DNA of 64,000 nt from Pseudonocardia asaccharolytica DSM 44247 = NBRC 16224 (GTDB lineage: Bacteria > Actinomycetota > Actinomycetes > Mycobacteriales > Pseudonocardiaceae). Both the position numbers and the translations under genes were made by a program. The stretch is from contig NZ_AUII01000002.1 in NCBI RefSeq assembly GCF_000423625.1, forward strand, positions 186,001 through 250,000. The letters run 5' to 3'. Positions 1 to 8,525 of this stretch are shown piece by piece. Below the pieces are notes generated by a model, which was given only the letters and a program-made list of their open reading frames with translations, was not told where the DNA came from and searched no databases. Within the stretch, counting starts at the first letter, position 1, and every line of letters starts with the position of its first letter.

Positions 1-1
1 G

Positions 2-1288
2 TCACCCGGTGGCGGGCTCGGTGAAGTCGGGGCGCTCCAGCAGCCAGGAGACGATGAGGCCGGCGATCAATCCCCAGAACGCCGCACCGATGTTCAAGAA
101 CTTGATGTCGGCCACGGTCACCACGAACGTGACCAGTGCCCCCAGGGTGAACCGGCTGCTGAACGCGGTCACGAAGGAGGACTGCAGCACCCGCAGCATC
201 GCCAGCCCTCCGAGCGCGGCGATGAACGCCGGCGGGGTGGCCAGCATCAGCTGGGTGAACAGCGGCGCGAACAGTCCGAACAGGATCGCCAGCAGCCCGC
301 AGACGATGCCGGCGGTGTAGTGGCGCGCCCGCTCCCCCGAGGCCGTCAGCAGGGCGTTCGTCGGCCCGGTCAGGCAGGTCGACACCGCCCCGACCACCGC
401 GGCGAGCAGCGACCACACACCGCAGGCGATGGTGGTCACGTTGACCGGCGCGGCGTGCCCGGCGGCCCTCAGCACCGCCACCCCCTGACCGTTCTGCACC
501 ACCAGAACCGTGATCGTCAGCGGGACGACCAGCTCGACCATCGCCTGCAGCGACCACTGCGGCGCCTGGAAGACCGGTGCGGCGATCCACCCCGTCGCCG
601 TGGGCCCGGGGTTGAAGCGCCCGGACAGCGCCACGGCGACGACTCCCACCAGCAGCGCGCCGATGATCGGCGGCAGCCAGCGACCAAGCGAGGCCCACGC
701 GCTGAGCAGCAGGAACAGCAGCACCATCGGCGCGGCGATGAGTACGTCCCGACCCAGCGCGAGCACCAGTTCGGTGCCGAAGCGCAGGAACACCCCCGCG
801 ACCATCCCCATCACGATCGGCATCGGGATGGCAGCCATCGCCTTGCGGACCCATCCGCTCAGCCCCAGGACGAGGATCAGCAGCCCGGTGGCGAAGAACG
901 CCCCGATGACCTGAGGCCAGCTCAGGTGGGTCAATGCGGGACCGACGAGCACGGTCCCGGGGATCGTCCAGAAGAATGCCAGCGGCTGGCGGTACAGCCA
1001 GCAGGCGAGCACGGTGAGGAAGCCGTTGAGGACGAAGACGCCGAAGATCCAGGACGCGAGCTGCTCCTGGGACAACCCGCCTTGGGTGCCGACCGCGAGG
1101 ATCACCGCCACCGGCCCGGTGGCAGCGAAGATCAGCCCGATCAGCCCGTTGGCGGCGTAGCTCGCGCCGAAGTCCTTGGCCAGGCGATGCAGGCCGGGGG
1201 GAGGTTGAGCGGGACGCTCGATCAGACGAGGTGTGGTCCCCTTGCCAGGAGCGGCGTTCGGCTCGGTGTGCTCGGATTCCATGGTCAC
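2..1288 (-). CDS. benE: Benzoate/H+ symporter, BenE family
   Basis: A 428-residue, strongly hydrophobic protein with roughly eleven to twelve membrane segments, the usual size and layout of BenE benzoate/proton symporters of the inner membrane. The start is GTG at 1288 (MTMESE); an in-frame ATG lies two codons downstream at 1282. The cytoplasmic N-terminus of about 35 residues is rich in Pro and charge, and transmembrane text begins near residue 45 (YAANGLIGLIFAATGP). The stop codon lies at positions 2-4, so the gene is complete. The gene stands alone here; the ring-cleavage dioxygenase at 2.9-3.7 kb suits import of an aromatic acid, but the two are not in one operon. The family call is firm; benzoate as the true substrate is inferred from the family. 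Confidence 0.85.
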   Translation of the reverse strand: MTMESEHTEPNAAPGKGTTPRLIERPAQPPPGLHRLAKDFGASYAANGLIGLIFAATGPVAVILAVGTQGGLSQEQLASWIFGVFVLNGFLTVLACWLYRQPLAFFWTIPGTVLVGPALTHLSWPQVIGAFFATGLLILVLGLSGWVRKAMAAIPMPIVMGMVAGVFLRFGTELVLALGRDVLIAAPMVLLFLLLSAWASLGRWLPPIIGALLVGVVAVALSGRFNPGPTATGWIAAPVFQAPQWSLQAMVELVVPLTITVLVVQNGQGVAVLRAAGHAAPVNVTTIACGVWSLLAAVVGAVSTCLTGPTNALLTASGERARHYTAGIVCGLLAILFGLFAPLFTQLMLATPPAFIAALGGLAMLRVLQSSFVTAFSSRFTLGALVTFVVTVADIKFLNIGAAFWGLIAGLIVSWLLERPDFTEPATG

Positions 1289-1833
1289 CCCTGTTCGCTC
1301 AGCGCCTCACGCTCTCCCGCGCAGAGCTGACGGCGTTCCCGCGGAGGGGCACCGTCGCACCTTCGGGGTGTTCCGCCCAGCCCTCTCGTCGGCTCGGCAA
1401 CGTCGTCGTCGTGCCCCTGGTGGGTGCACCACCAGGGGCTGCCATCGGAGATCCTCAGCCCGTCAGACGTCCCGACAGCTGCTCGACGAGGCGTAGCAGT
1501 GCGGTGTTGTCGAGCACGCCGATGTCCTTGGCTCTCCCGGCCCCGGCCACGGTCGTCAAGGCCGACGAGCAACGGCCAGCGGCATCCGTTCTCAGACCGC
1601 GCCTCTCTCCGTGCGAGCCGGAACAGATGAGCCGCGGCGGCAGCGGGCAGAACGCAGACGAGGCCGAGGGAGACCGCCTTCGGGCAGACCGGCGGGTGGT
1701 GTGGACGGCGCGCGAACTGGCCCGTGAGCTCGCCGTCGGCCTGCCGTGCGCGGCGGCATCGAACTCCGCATTCCTGCCCAGCGAGGACCTCATCGGGGCG
1801 ATGCAGGTCTCCTCGAGAAACGTGCCCCAGAGT
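1289..1833. other. 545 bp without a convincing gene
   Basis: No frame on either strand carries a recognisable protein. A short minus-strand stretch around 1455-1560 reads like a C-terminus (NTALLRLVEQLSGRLTG then stop) and may be the tail of a lost gene. An inverted repeat of about 10 bp (CCCCTGGTGG / CCACCAGGGG) at 1415-1440 could act as a terminator or loop. Confidence 0.3.
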
Positions 1834-2241
1834 TCAAGGGGCGGTGACGCCGACCAGCTCGACGCAGCAGACACCGGTCGCGGTGCGCGCCAGTCGGGTG
1901 TCGGATGTCACGAGGGTGAGTGCACGTTGCTCCGCGAGAGCCACGTACGCCGCGTCATAGCTGCTGATGTTGTCGCGAAGCTGCCACATTCGCGGGAGAA
2001 GCCCGTCGAGCGGTACGTGCTCGACACCCAGGCGCGGTATCCGTGCAACGGCCCACTCCGCGCGGTCGAGGGAGAGTTTTCCGGCAAGGCTCAGCCCGCG
2101 CAGGACCGAGAAGAGCTCGGCCTTCCAGTGTTCGGGAGCCGCCCATGCCGGGTCCCGGGTGAGCACGGTGCGGGCGGCACGTCCACGTTCCCCGTCGTAG
2201 ACGAGCATGTTGGCCAGTGCGGATGCGTCGACGACGATCAC
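1834..2241 (-). CDS. vapC: PIN-domain ribonuclease toxin, VapC type
   Basis: A 135-residue PIN-domain protein, the usual toxin size. The first acidic residue is in MIVVDASALANML (D5), a conserved Glu lies in the WKAELFSVLRG segment (about E42), and the later acidic pair appears in ISSYDAAYVALAEQ and LVTSDTRLA. VapC toxins are Mg2+-dependent RNases that cleave tRNA or rRNA and are neutralised by the partner antitoxin. The ATG at 2241 overlaps the antitoxin stop by 4 nt, so the two are translationally coupled with antitoxin first, as expected. All catalytic positions look intact, so the pair could be functional. Confidence 0.88.
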   Translation of the reverse strand: MIVVDASALANMLVYDGERGRAARTVLTRDPAWAAPEHWKAELFSVLRGLSLAGKLSLDRAEWAVARIPRLGVEHVPLDGLLPRMWQLRDNISSYDAAYVALAEQRALTLVTSDTRLARTATGVCCVELVGVTAP

Positions 2242-2516
2242 ACCGTCCCGCCGGCGCGGCCCGGTGCGGCCGTCCCCTCGGCGCGCTCGGCGCGAAGGAC
2301 GTCGGCGGCGTCCGGTGCATCGTCCCCCACCCCGCCCCCGCGCGCGAGGTCACGCTCGATCTCCGCGATGATCTGCCGGTTGCGGCCGAACGCGGCCTGC
2401 TGTTTGAGGACTCCCAGCAGGAACGCCTGCAGTGATTGCCCTGCGCTGCGGGCTTCCCGCGCCAGGACGTCCTTCACGTCATCGGGAACGTCGCGAATCG
2501 TGATTACTGTCGACAT
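2238..2516 (-). CDS. vapB: Ribbon-helix-helix antitoxin, FitA/VapB type
   Basis: A 92-residue protein whose N-terminus (STVITIRDVPDDVKDVLAR, then SLQAFLLGVLKQQA) is a typical FitA-like ribbon-helix-helix DNA-binding domain for antitoxins paired with PIN toxins. The Asp/Ala/Arg-rich C-terminal half would be the flexible toxin-wrapping segment. It is the first gene of the pair and overlaps the toxin start by 4 nt. It probably represses its own promoter, which lies in the AT-rich stretch just upstream. The start is ATG at 2516. Confidence 0.85.
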   Translation of the reverse strand: MSTVITIRDVPDDVKDVLAREARSAGQSLQAFLLGVLKQQAAFGRNRQIIAEIERDLARGGGVGDDAPDAADVLRAERAEGTAAPGRAGGTV

Positions 2517-2517
2517 G

Positions 2518-2545
2518 CATACATAATGAATTCATTCTGCTGCCT
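2518..2545 (-). promoter_or_regulatory. AT-rich palindromic operator/promoter of the toxin-antitoxin pair
   Basis: Directly upstream of the antitoxin start is an AT-rich island in GC-rich DNA. It contains the 12-bp palindrome AATGAATTCATT (2525-2536) and a possible -10 element (TATGTAT) on the minus strand. Antitoxin RHH domains bind such palindromes, so autoregulation is the likely role. This is inference from position and sequence. Confidence 0.5.
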
Positions 2546-2863
2546 ATTCAAGTTCACGCCGGGTCGGTCGCGGTCAGCATGCCGCGGGTGCCATCTCGGC
2601 CCACCGGGCTGCGGATAGCCACTCGGCACGCAACACGACCAGATCCCGCACCCGTTCGGCCCGAAGGCAGAGCCCGGCCAGGGCCCAGGCGTGCCGACTC
2701 AGCCCTTCGACCGGGCAGTTCGCACGGTCGGCTGACTTCGGCGGTAGGAGACCGCCGCAGCGAGTTCGGCGTCGAGGCTGCAGCAGTCGGAGCACGACCG
2801 TCGGACGACCATGCGTCGAGCGTCGAGATCCACGTCAGACCACTGCAACCGGACGATGGTCGG
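2546..2863. other. 318 bp without a confident gene
   Basis: No protein is recognised. On the minus strand a frame ending at 2574 (ending ERVRDLVVLRAEWLSAARW, then about ten more residues) has coding-like composition and may be the tail of a deleted gene. Confidence 0.25.
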
Positions 2864-3736
2864 TCATCGATTCGTCAGCGGCGCGAGCACGAGATCGAAC
2901 TTGATGCTGGTCCACGGATCATCGAGCGAACGCCCGTCCGGGGCCGTACCCGGCGAGTGCTCCGCGAAGTCGACCACCAGCTCATCCTTGACCCCGAAGA
3001 CGGCGTCGCGGCCCAGGTACGGGTCACCGGCCCGGAAGATGTGCGTCACCAGCGGCCAGTAACCGGGTGCGGTGACCTTGAAGTGCAGGTGCGCCGGGCG
3101 CATCGGACTGCGGCCGGTGGCCGTGAGCAGGTCACCGACCGGGCCGTCGTCCGGAATCGGGTAGGGTGCCGGGCGGACCGACCAGAAGCGGTACTCGCCA
3201 CCCGGCCCGGCGCGCAGCCAACCGCGCCCCGCTGTCCGGTTGCCCTCGTACTGCACATCGTAGAAGCCGTCCTCGTCGGCCTCCCAGACGTCGATCCGCG
3301 CATCGGGGATCGGCTCGCCGGATGTCGATCGCACGGTGCCGGACACCCAGCACGGCCTGCCCTTGGCACCCTGCGCGATGTCGCTGCCGAGCGGGATCTC
3401 CGGTGCGTCGGCGACGAAGAACGGCCCGAACACCGTCGACTCGGTCGCTCCCTCGGTGGCCGGCGCGTTGATGCCGACGGTGAGCATCGACAACCCGAGA
3501 ACGTCGGAGAGCAAGATGAACTCCTGGCGGCGATCGTCGGTGATGTGCCCGACGCGGGTGAGGAACCGGATGCCTGCCTCCCACTCGGCCTGCGTGAGCC
3601 GGACCTCCCGCGCGAACGCGTGTAGATGCCGGGTGAGGCTCTGTATCACCTCGCGCAGCCGGTCGTCCTTCGTCTCAGTGAAGCTCGCGACGACACTGTC
3701 GGTCACCGCCTGCTCGCGCCCGTCCTGCTGGTTCAC
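2864..3736 (-). CDS. Intradiol ring-cleavage dioxygenase, hydroxyquinol 1,2-dioxygenase type
   Basis: A 290-residue catechol/hydroxyquinol 1,2-dioxygenase. These non-haem Fe(III) enzymes open a dihydroxylated ring between the hydroxyls. The N-terminal helical domain (about 1-100) is followed by the beta-sandwich. Iron ligands are visible as Tyr in DEDGFYDVQ, Tyr in PAPYPIPDDGP and the two His of RPAHLHFKV. The start is GTG at 3736, preceded by GGGGAGGAC; the reading frame is open much further upstream, but that part does not look like protein. The start overlaps the end of a maleylacetate-reductase remnant (ATGTGA). That pairing is typical of hydroxyquinol (resorcinol) degradation, so hydroxyquinol is the favoured substrate. 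Catechol cannot be excluded. Confidence 0.85.
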   Translation of the reverse strand: MNQQDGREQAVTDSVVASFTETKDDRLREVIQSLTRHLHAFAREVRLTQAEWEAGIRFLTRVGHITDDRRQEFILLSDVLGLSMLTVGINAPATEGATESTVFGPFFVADAPEIPLGSDIAQGAKGRPCWVSGTVRSTSGEPIPDARIDVWEADEDGFYDVQYEGNRTAGRGWLRAGPGGEYRFWSVRPAPYPIPDDGPVGDLLTATGRSPMRPAHLHFKVTAPGYWPLVTHIFRAGDPYLGRDAVFGVKDELVVDFAEHSPGTAPDGRSLDDPWTSIKFDLVLAPLTNR

Positions 3737-3993
3737 ATGTCCTCCCCGTCCAGGCGGCTCCCACCCAGCCGCCGAAGCGACCCGTCTCCGACGGAAACGG
3801 AGTTGTCCTCCGGCACGGAAGGCTCGGTGAGCGCTGCGACGGTGTCGAGTTGGTCCTCTCGCAAGCCGAGCTCGCGCAATCCGCACGGCACGGCCGGCTC
3901 GTCGGCCAGGGCGCGAAGCTCCGCATCCCGCCTCCGGATCTCGTCGCGGCCCCGTCCACCCTGTCGCGTGGTCGACGACCTGTCCAGCGCCAT
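3733..3993 (-). pseudogene. C-terminal remnant of maleylacetate reductase
   Basis: An open stretch of 86 residues whose second half follows the C-terminus of iron-type maleylacetate reductases (ELRALADEPAVPCGLREL, GLREDQLDTVAALT, then SLRRLGGSRLDGEDM). The N-terminal NAD and metal domains are absent. It ends ATG-TGA, overlapping the dioxygenase GTG start, so the ancestral pair was probably translationally coupled. Maleylacetate reductase follows hydroxyquinol dioxygenase in the pathway, so this loss would break the local pathway unless another copy exists. Confidence 0.6.
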
Positions 3994-4212
3994 CTACGGC
4001 CATGGTCTCGGACGTGCCAGAGTGCCGGAATCGTCGTCTTCGTAGACCAGAGCCGACGAGCCGAGATCGCTTGGCCACGACGCCGTGCGCGTCGAGAGCC
4101 GGAGGGACTGCGAGTCCCGCGCTCCCTCCCAGCGGTCACTGGTGGCGCTGTTCGCGATGGGACGCGAGCCGCCGCGCGAATAAGGCGTTCGACCTCAGGC
4201 AAGGAGGACGCG

Positions 4213-4430
4213 ATGACCACGAAGACCGCCACGAGCCGATCCTGGCGAAGGTGATCTCGCGGGACGGCACCCCGATCGCCTACTGGCGCAGCGGGCAGGG
4301 CCCGGCGTTGATCCTGGTCCACGGCACCACCGCCGACCACACCCGGGTGGAAGACGGTGCTGCCGCTGCTGGATGCGCCGCCGAACCCGGCGCCGCACAG
4401 TGACGAGTCGACCCGTCCTGCTGCGCGGGC
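4213..4430 (+). pseudogene. N-terminal remnant of an alpha/beta hydrolase
   Basis: After a good ribosome binding site (AAGGAGGACGCG) and ATG at 4213, the text of an alpha/beta hydrolase N-terminus appears in a shifted frame: KVISRDGTPIAYWRSGQG, then PALILVHGTTADHTR. It continues after another frameshift near 4350 as WKTVLPLLDA. The oxyanion HG motif is visible but everything after the first strands is missing. At least two frameshifts and a large truncation make it dead. It abuts the truncated flavohemoprotein, suggesting one deletion joined both. Confidence 0.6.
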
Positions 4431-4439
4431 ACCGGCGCG

Positions 4440-5312
4440 GTGTCGAGCATTCCGGGCCCGAAGACCTCGGTGTGGATGCGATCGGTTGGCATCCCCCGCT
4501 CACCAGGACCACCGGGACATCACCCGAATCCAGGGTGAGGTCGCCGGCTGGCGGACCGAGGAGCAGCACGTCGTCGGTGTGCACGTGCTCATGCAGACGG
4601 TCGGAGACCTCCCCGTCGGGAGCGCCGTTCTCGCCGCGCACCCGCCGGACGGTGATCCGCAGCGATCCACGACCGGGCCCCTGGGACAGCGAGTACTGGC
4701 GCGGCTGTCGGCGACCGTCGGGCAGGGTCACCATGACCGAGACGTACTGCCCCGGGCGAAAGTCCGGCACCGGGCCGTCATCGTCGGGCACGAGGGTGAA
4801 CGTTGCCGCGTCGTCGGCGTCGTCGATGCGCTTGGCGACTCGCCATGGCCGCCACGGCTGGGCCGGGTCAATGTCACCCTGCTGGTACAGCCGGGCCTCC
4901 GCGGCGATCAACTGGCAGGCGAGCAGCCAGTACACCTCGTCCCACGCCGCGTGCGCCTCGTCGGTGACCGCCTGCCCCAGCACCTCGCGGACCGCGCCGA
5001 GCAGGTGCCGGCCGACGATCGTGTACTGCTCGGCGGTGATCCCGAGCGACACGTGCTTGTGCGCGATGTGCTTGGCGATCGGGGCGAACGGCGCCTTACG
5101 GTCCCCCAAGAGGTGCTCGGTGAACATCACCACCGCACCGGCCAGTGCCTGGCGCTGCTTGCCGTTGGCTTGTTCCCCTGGTTGAACAGATCCAGCAGTT
5201 CGGGGTGGGCGGCGAACATGGACGGGTAGAACTCAGAAGTGATCTTCACGGCGTGGGCGCGCACCGCGGGCAGCGTCGCGCGCACCACGCCGGCGGAGGA
5301 CTCCGACAGCAC
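4440..5312 (-). pseudogene. hmp: Decayed flavohemoprotein (nitric oxide dioxygenase)
   Basis: The globin domain starts at 5312 (MLSESSAGVVRATLPAVRAH, HPELLDLFNQGN). One missing base near 5160 shifts the frame; the second frame then continues with MFTEHLLGDRKAPFAP, the haem region and the FAD domain (DFRPGQYVSVMVTLPDG, RQYSLSQGPG). The NAD domain begins (DVPVVLVSGG) and then jumps, in another frame, to its last strand (RIHTEVFGPGM). Most of the NAD-binding domain (about 100 residues) has therefore been deleted. Intact Hmp converts NO plus O2 to nitrate. This copy has one frameshift and one internal deletion and cannot be functional. Confidence 0.8.
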
Positions 5313-5404
5313 AGTGTTCTTTCGTATGAGGTCAAGGCCGTTGCCAGCCGATGGCGAGCAGCAACGGGCCGGTCGGGGCCTTTACCAACTCCTGGATCTG
5401 CACC

Positions 5405-5629
5405 TCATCCCGGGGGCGAGGGGCCCGGGACGGGAGGCGGCGGCCCGGGGTCGGGGGCCTTCTCCGCGGCGCCGCGGAACGCCTCGGCAAGCCCCAGCAG
5501 GTGGTTGAGCAGGTCGCCGACGGTGGTCCGGGCGCAGGGCGTGGGCGCGGTGAGCCGGTCGTCCGGGATGCCGTCGAGCAGCCGGGCGAGGCGGGCGGCG
5601 GCGGGTTCGAGGTCTACGGGTGCTGTCAT
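5405..5629 (-). pseudogene. Truncated TIGR03086/DinB-like (maleylpyruvate-isomerase-type N-terminal) protein
   Basis: A 74-residue reading frame whose first 55 residues match the mycothiol-dependent maleylpyruvate isomerase N-terminal fold of actinobacteria (ARLARLLDGIPDDRL, TAPTPCARTTVGDLLNHLLG). Family members run to about 190 residues. Here a Pro-rich tail and a stop follow, so it is probably a 3'-truncated remnant. A second short minus-strand frame (5340-5400, ending GPLLLAIGWQRP) is left unexplained. Confidence 0.5.
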
Positions 5630-5736
5630 GCCAGGAAGGACCGGCGCGGGGGTCGCGACTCATCGGTCCAGGCCGGGCCGCGGCTCCCTGCCCGGCCGTG
5701 AGCCGGGTGCGTCCCGGAGCGGGAACCGGCGAGGGC

Positions 5737-6990
5737 TCAGGACGGATCGGTCAGGAACTCCGCCGCCGCGGCGGCGAGGTGCGCCGGATCGGCCACCCCA
5801 CACAGCTCGCGGGCCGAATGCATCGACAGCACCGGAATACCGACGTCGACGGTCCGGATGCCCAGCCGGGTCGCGACGATCGGGCCGACGGTCGTCCCGC
5901 ACGGCACGGTGTTCTTGCCGACGAAGTACTGGGTCGGCACTCCGGCGGCGCGGCACGCCCGCTGCCACGCTGCGGCGCCCGGAGCGTCGGTGGCGTAGCG
6001 CTGGTTGGCGTTGACCTTCATCGCCGGACCCCGGTTGGGCAGCGAGCGGTGCGTCGGATCGTGGTGGCCGAGGTAGTTGGGATGCGCGGCGTGCGTGACG
6101 TCGACGGACAGGCAGCGCGACGTCGCGAACAGCCGAGCCCGGGCGTCGAAGCCCCCGGCCAGCCGGGTGAGCACCGTCTCCAGCAGCGGGCCCGCCGCCC
6201 CGGTCGCGGTGCCACTGCCGATCTCCTCGTGGTCGAACCCGACGAACACCGGCACCACCGAGGGCTCGCGCGCGGCCGCGTCGAGCAGCGCGGTGATCCC
6301 GGCGTGCGCGGACGCGAGGTTGTCCAGCCGCGGCGCGGCCAGCAGCTCCTTCTCCCCGCCGAGCCGCGCGGGCGGGGTGAGGTCGTGGACGACGAGGTCG
6401 TGCGCGGCGATCTCGTCGGGGTCGACGTCCACCTCGCCGGCCAGGAAGCCGAGCAGGTCGCCGTCCGCGGCGGCGCCGAGACCCCAGATCGGCAGCAGGT
6501 GCTGCTGCGCGTCCAGCCGCAGCCCCTCGTTGTTCACGGATCGGTCGAGGTGGATCGCCAGCTGCGGCACCCGCAGCAGCGGCCGGGCGACGTTCACCAG
6601 CAGCGTCGATCCGTCGTAGCGGACGAGCCGCCCGGCCAGACCGAGGTCGCGGTCGAGCCAGGAGTTCCACAGCGCCCCGCCGTAGACCTCCACGGCGATC
6701 TGCCGCCAGCCGCCTGCCCCGGTATCCGGCAGCGGCTTGACCTTGAGCGTCGGCGAGTCGGTGTGGGCGGCGAAGATCCGCAGCGGCGCCGGCCCGCCGC
6801 GCTGCCACCAGGCGAGCACGGTGCCGTCGCGAACCTGGTAGCGCCCGCCCACACCGGTGTTCCATTCGCCCGTCTCGGGCTGTTCGGCGAACCCGGCAGC
6901 GGTCAACCGGCGTACGGTCTCCGCGACCGCGTGATACGGGGTCGGGCTCGCTGTGATGAACTCCGCGAGATCCAGTGCGAGGTCAGCCAT
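5737..6990 (-). CDS. apeB: M18 family aminopeptidase
   Basis: A 417-residue di-zinc aminopeptidase (aspartyl aminopeptidase family) that trims N-terminal acidic residues from peptides in the cytosol. Metal ligands are visible in order: His in FAAHTDSPTLKV, Asp in APRLDNLAS, the Glu pair in VGFDHEEIGSGT, Asp in CLSVDVTHAAHP and the C-terminal His in VLSMHSARELCG. Length is normal. The start chosen is ATG at 6990, nine nucleotides after GGGGGAGG; an ATG at 6999 is too close to that site. The start codon directly abuts the divergent start of the GMC oxidoreductase at 6991. Confidence 0.88.
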   Translation of the reverse strand: MADLALDLAEFITASPTPYHAVAETVRRLTAAGFAEQPETGEWNTGVGGRYQVRDGTVLAWWQRGGPAPLRIFAAHTDSPTLKVKPLPDTGAGGWRQIAVEVYGGALWNSWLDRDLGLAGRLVRYDGSTLLVNVARPLLRVPQLAIHLDRSVNNEGLRLDAQQHLLPIWGLGAAADGDLLGFLAGEVDVDPDEIAAHDLVVHDLTPPARLGGEKELLAAPRLDNLASAHAGITALLDAAAREPSVVPVFVGFDHEEIGSGTATGAAGPLLETVLTRLAGGFDARARLFATSRCLSVDVTHAAHPNYLGHHDPTHRSLPNRGPAMKVNANQRYATDAPGAAAWQRACRAAGVPTQYFVGKNTVPCGTTVGPIVATRLGIRTVDVGIPVLSMHSARELCGVADPAHLAAAAAEFLTDPS

Positions 6991-8493
6991 ATGAGGCATC
7001 CTCCCCCTGTGCCCGGGCAGCGCTTCGACGTGGTCATCGTGGGTGGTGGTTCCGCGGGTTGCGTGCTGGCGGCGCGGCTGTCGGAGGATCCCGGACGCCG
7101 GGTGCTGCTGCTGGAGGCCGGACCGGCGCCGCGCCGCGTTGCGGACTTTCCATCGGCGGCCCGCGATGTCACCTCGCTCGCCGCGACGGCCGCAGCACAC
7201 GCGCTGAACTGGGCGTATCCGGTCGAGCTGGTCCCGGGTCGGGCCGATGTGGTGGCCCGCGGCCGGATCCTGGGTGGGTCGGGCGCGATCAACGGCGGGT
7301 ACTTCATCCGTGCGACCCCCACCGACGCCGACGGCTGGGGGATTCCCGGCTGGACGTTCGCCGATCTGCTGCCCGCCTACGTCCGGTCCGAGCGCGATCT
7401 GGACCGCACCGGGCCCGGTCACGGCGACCGCGGTCCGATCCCGGTGCGCCGCCCCGCGGACGCTCTGCGCAGCCCGACGACCGACCCGTTCCTCGAGGCC
7501 GCCGCGCGGCTCGGTTTCCCGGCCGAACCGGACAAGAACGCCGGCGGGTCGCCGGGGGCCGGGCCGGTGCCGTCCAACGCCGTTGATGGCCTGCGGGTCA
7601 GCGCCGCGATCGGATACCTGCTGCCGGTGCTCGATCGGCCGAACCTATGCGTGCGCGGCGACACCCCGGTCGTCCGGGTGCTGCTCGACGACGACCGCGC
7701 CGTCGGCGTCGAGACGCAGCGCAGGGTCGTCGAGGCCGGGGAGGTCGTGCTCGCGGCCGGGGCGGTGAACACCCCGCACCTGCTGCTGCTGTCCGGTATC
7801 GGCCCCGCCGACGACCTGCGCGCCGCCGGGATCGAGGTCCGCCACGACCGGCCGGGGGTCGGCCGCAACTGGTCGGACCATCCCGCCGTCTTCGTCGGTT
7901 TCCGCCCGCGGGCGGCCGCTGCGCCGCATCCGCACGCCGTCACGGCGCAGGCGGCGCTGCATCTGGACTCGGGGGCCGACCCCGCCGGCGACCTGGAGAT
8001 CCTGCTGTTCACCCGACCCTTCGTCGACGGCGGGCCGCTGCACCTGATGTGCGCGCTGCAGGCGCCGCGCAGCCGCGGCGTGCTCACCGTGACTTCGCCC
8101 GATCCGGCCGCCCGGCTGCGGATCCGGCAGCGCTACCTGCGCGATGAGGCCGACCGTCGCCGGCTGCGGCATGCCGTGCGCATCGCGGCCGGGCTGCTGC
8201 GCGCCGGGCTCGGCGAGCGCGACGGGCTCGACGGCTGGGTGCTCGGCGTCGATCACCGGCTCGACGGCTGGCTGCGCGAGCGGCTCACGACCTCGGCGCA
8301 TCTGTGCGGCAGCGCGGCCATGGGACCGGCCGGTGATCCCGAGGCGGTCGTCGACGGGCGGCTGCGGGTGCACGGGATCGACGCGCTGCGCGTGGTCGAC
8401 ACCTCCGTGCTGTCGGTGGTGCCCCGCCGCGGCCCCGCGGCCACCGCGATCGCGCTGGGCGAGCGCGCCGCCGCACTAGGTTGGGGAGCTTGA
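6991..8493 (+). CDS. GMC-family flavin oxidoreductase, MftG-like
   Basis: A 500-residue FAD enzyme. The N-terminal dinucleotide motif is VVIVGGGSAGCVLAARL. The second GMC signature is GRILGGSGAINGGYF. The C-terminus carries the active-site region AHLCGSAAMGP and a FAD-contact motif (VVDTSVLSVVP). The GSGAINGGYF context and the GPIPVRR segment resemble MftG, the dehydrogenase that reoxidises mycofactocin, but no other mft genes are present here. The ATG at 6991 abuts the divergent aminopeptidase ATG. The open frame extends far upstream but overlaps that gene. The stop codon lies inside the end of a degenerate TnpB element, so the last few residues may have been altered by insertion. Confidence 0.75.
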   Translation: MRHPPPVPGQRFDVVIVGGGSAGCVLAARLSEDPGRRVLLLEAGPAPRRVADFPSAARDVTSLAATAAAHALNWAYPVELVPGRADVVARGRILGGSGAINGGYFIRATPTDADGWGIPGWTFADLLPAYVRSERDLDRTGPGHGDRGPIPVRRPADALRSPTTDPFLEAAARLGFPAEPDKNAGGSPGAGPVPSNAVDGLRVSAAIGYLLPVLDRPNLCVRGDTPVVRVLLDDDRAVGVETQRRVVEAGEVVLAAGAVNTPHLLLLSGIGPADDLRAAGIEVRHDRPGVGRNWSDHPAVFVGFRPRAAAAPHPHAVTAQAALHLDSGADPAGDLEILLFTRPFVDGGPLHLMCALQAPRSRGVLTVTSPDPAARLRIRQRYLRDEADRRRLRHAVRIAAGLLRAGLGERDGLDGWVLGVDHRLDGWLRERLTTSAHLCGSAAMGPAGDPEAVVDGRLRVHGIDALRVVDTSVLSVVPRRGPAATAIALGERAAALGWGA

Positions 8494-8494
8494 C

Positions 8495-8525
8495 GTCCTC
8501 CCCCGCCCGAAGGCCGGGGATTCCA
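8495..8525 (-). repeat. Right-end hairpin of an IS605/IS1341-like element
   Basis: Read on the minus strand, the sequence after the TnpB stop forms the stem-loop typical of the downstream end of these elements: CCCCGGCC, a TTCG-type loop and GGGCGGGGG, followed by AGGACGTCAA. In TnpB systems this region would also give the 3' part of the guide RNA. It touches the stop codon of the upstream oxidoreductase. Confidence 0.55.

Noticed and set aside
2864-4078. 404-residue version of the dioxygenase
   Set aside because: The first 114 residues are shadow text over the maleylacetate reductase remnant; GTG 3736 has a good ribosome binding site.
5620-6990. Plus-strand extension of the GMC oxidoreductase to 957 residues
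   Set aside because: It lies antisense to the intact M18 aminopeptidase and has no domain-like text; GMC homology begins at 6991.
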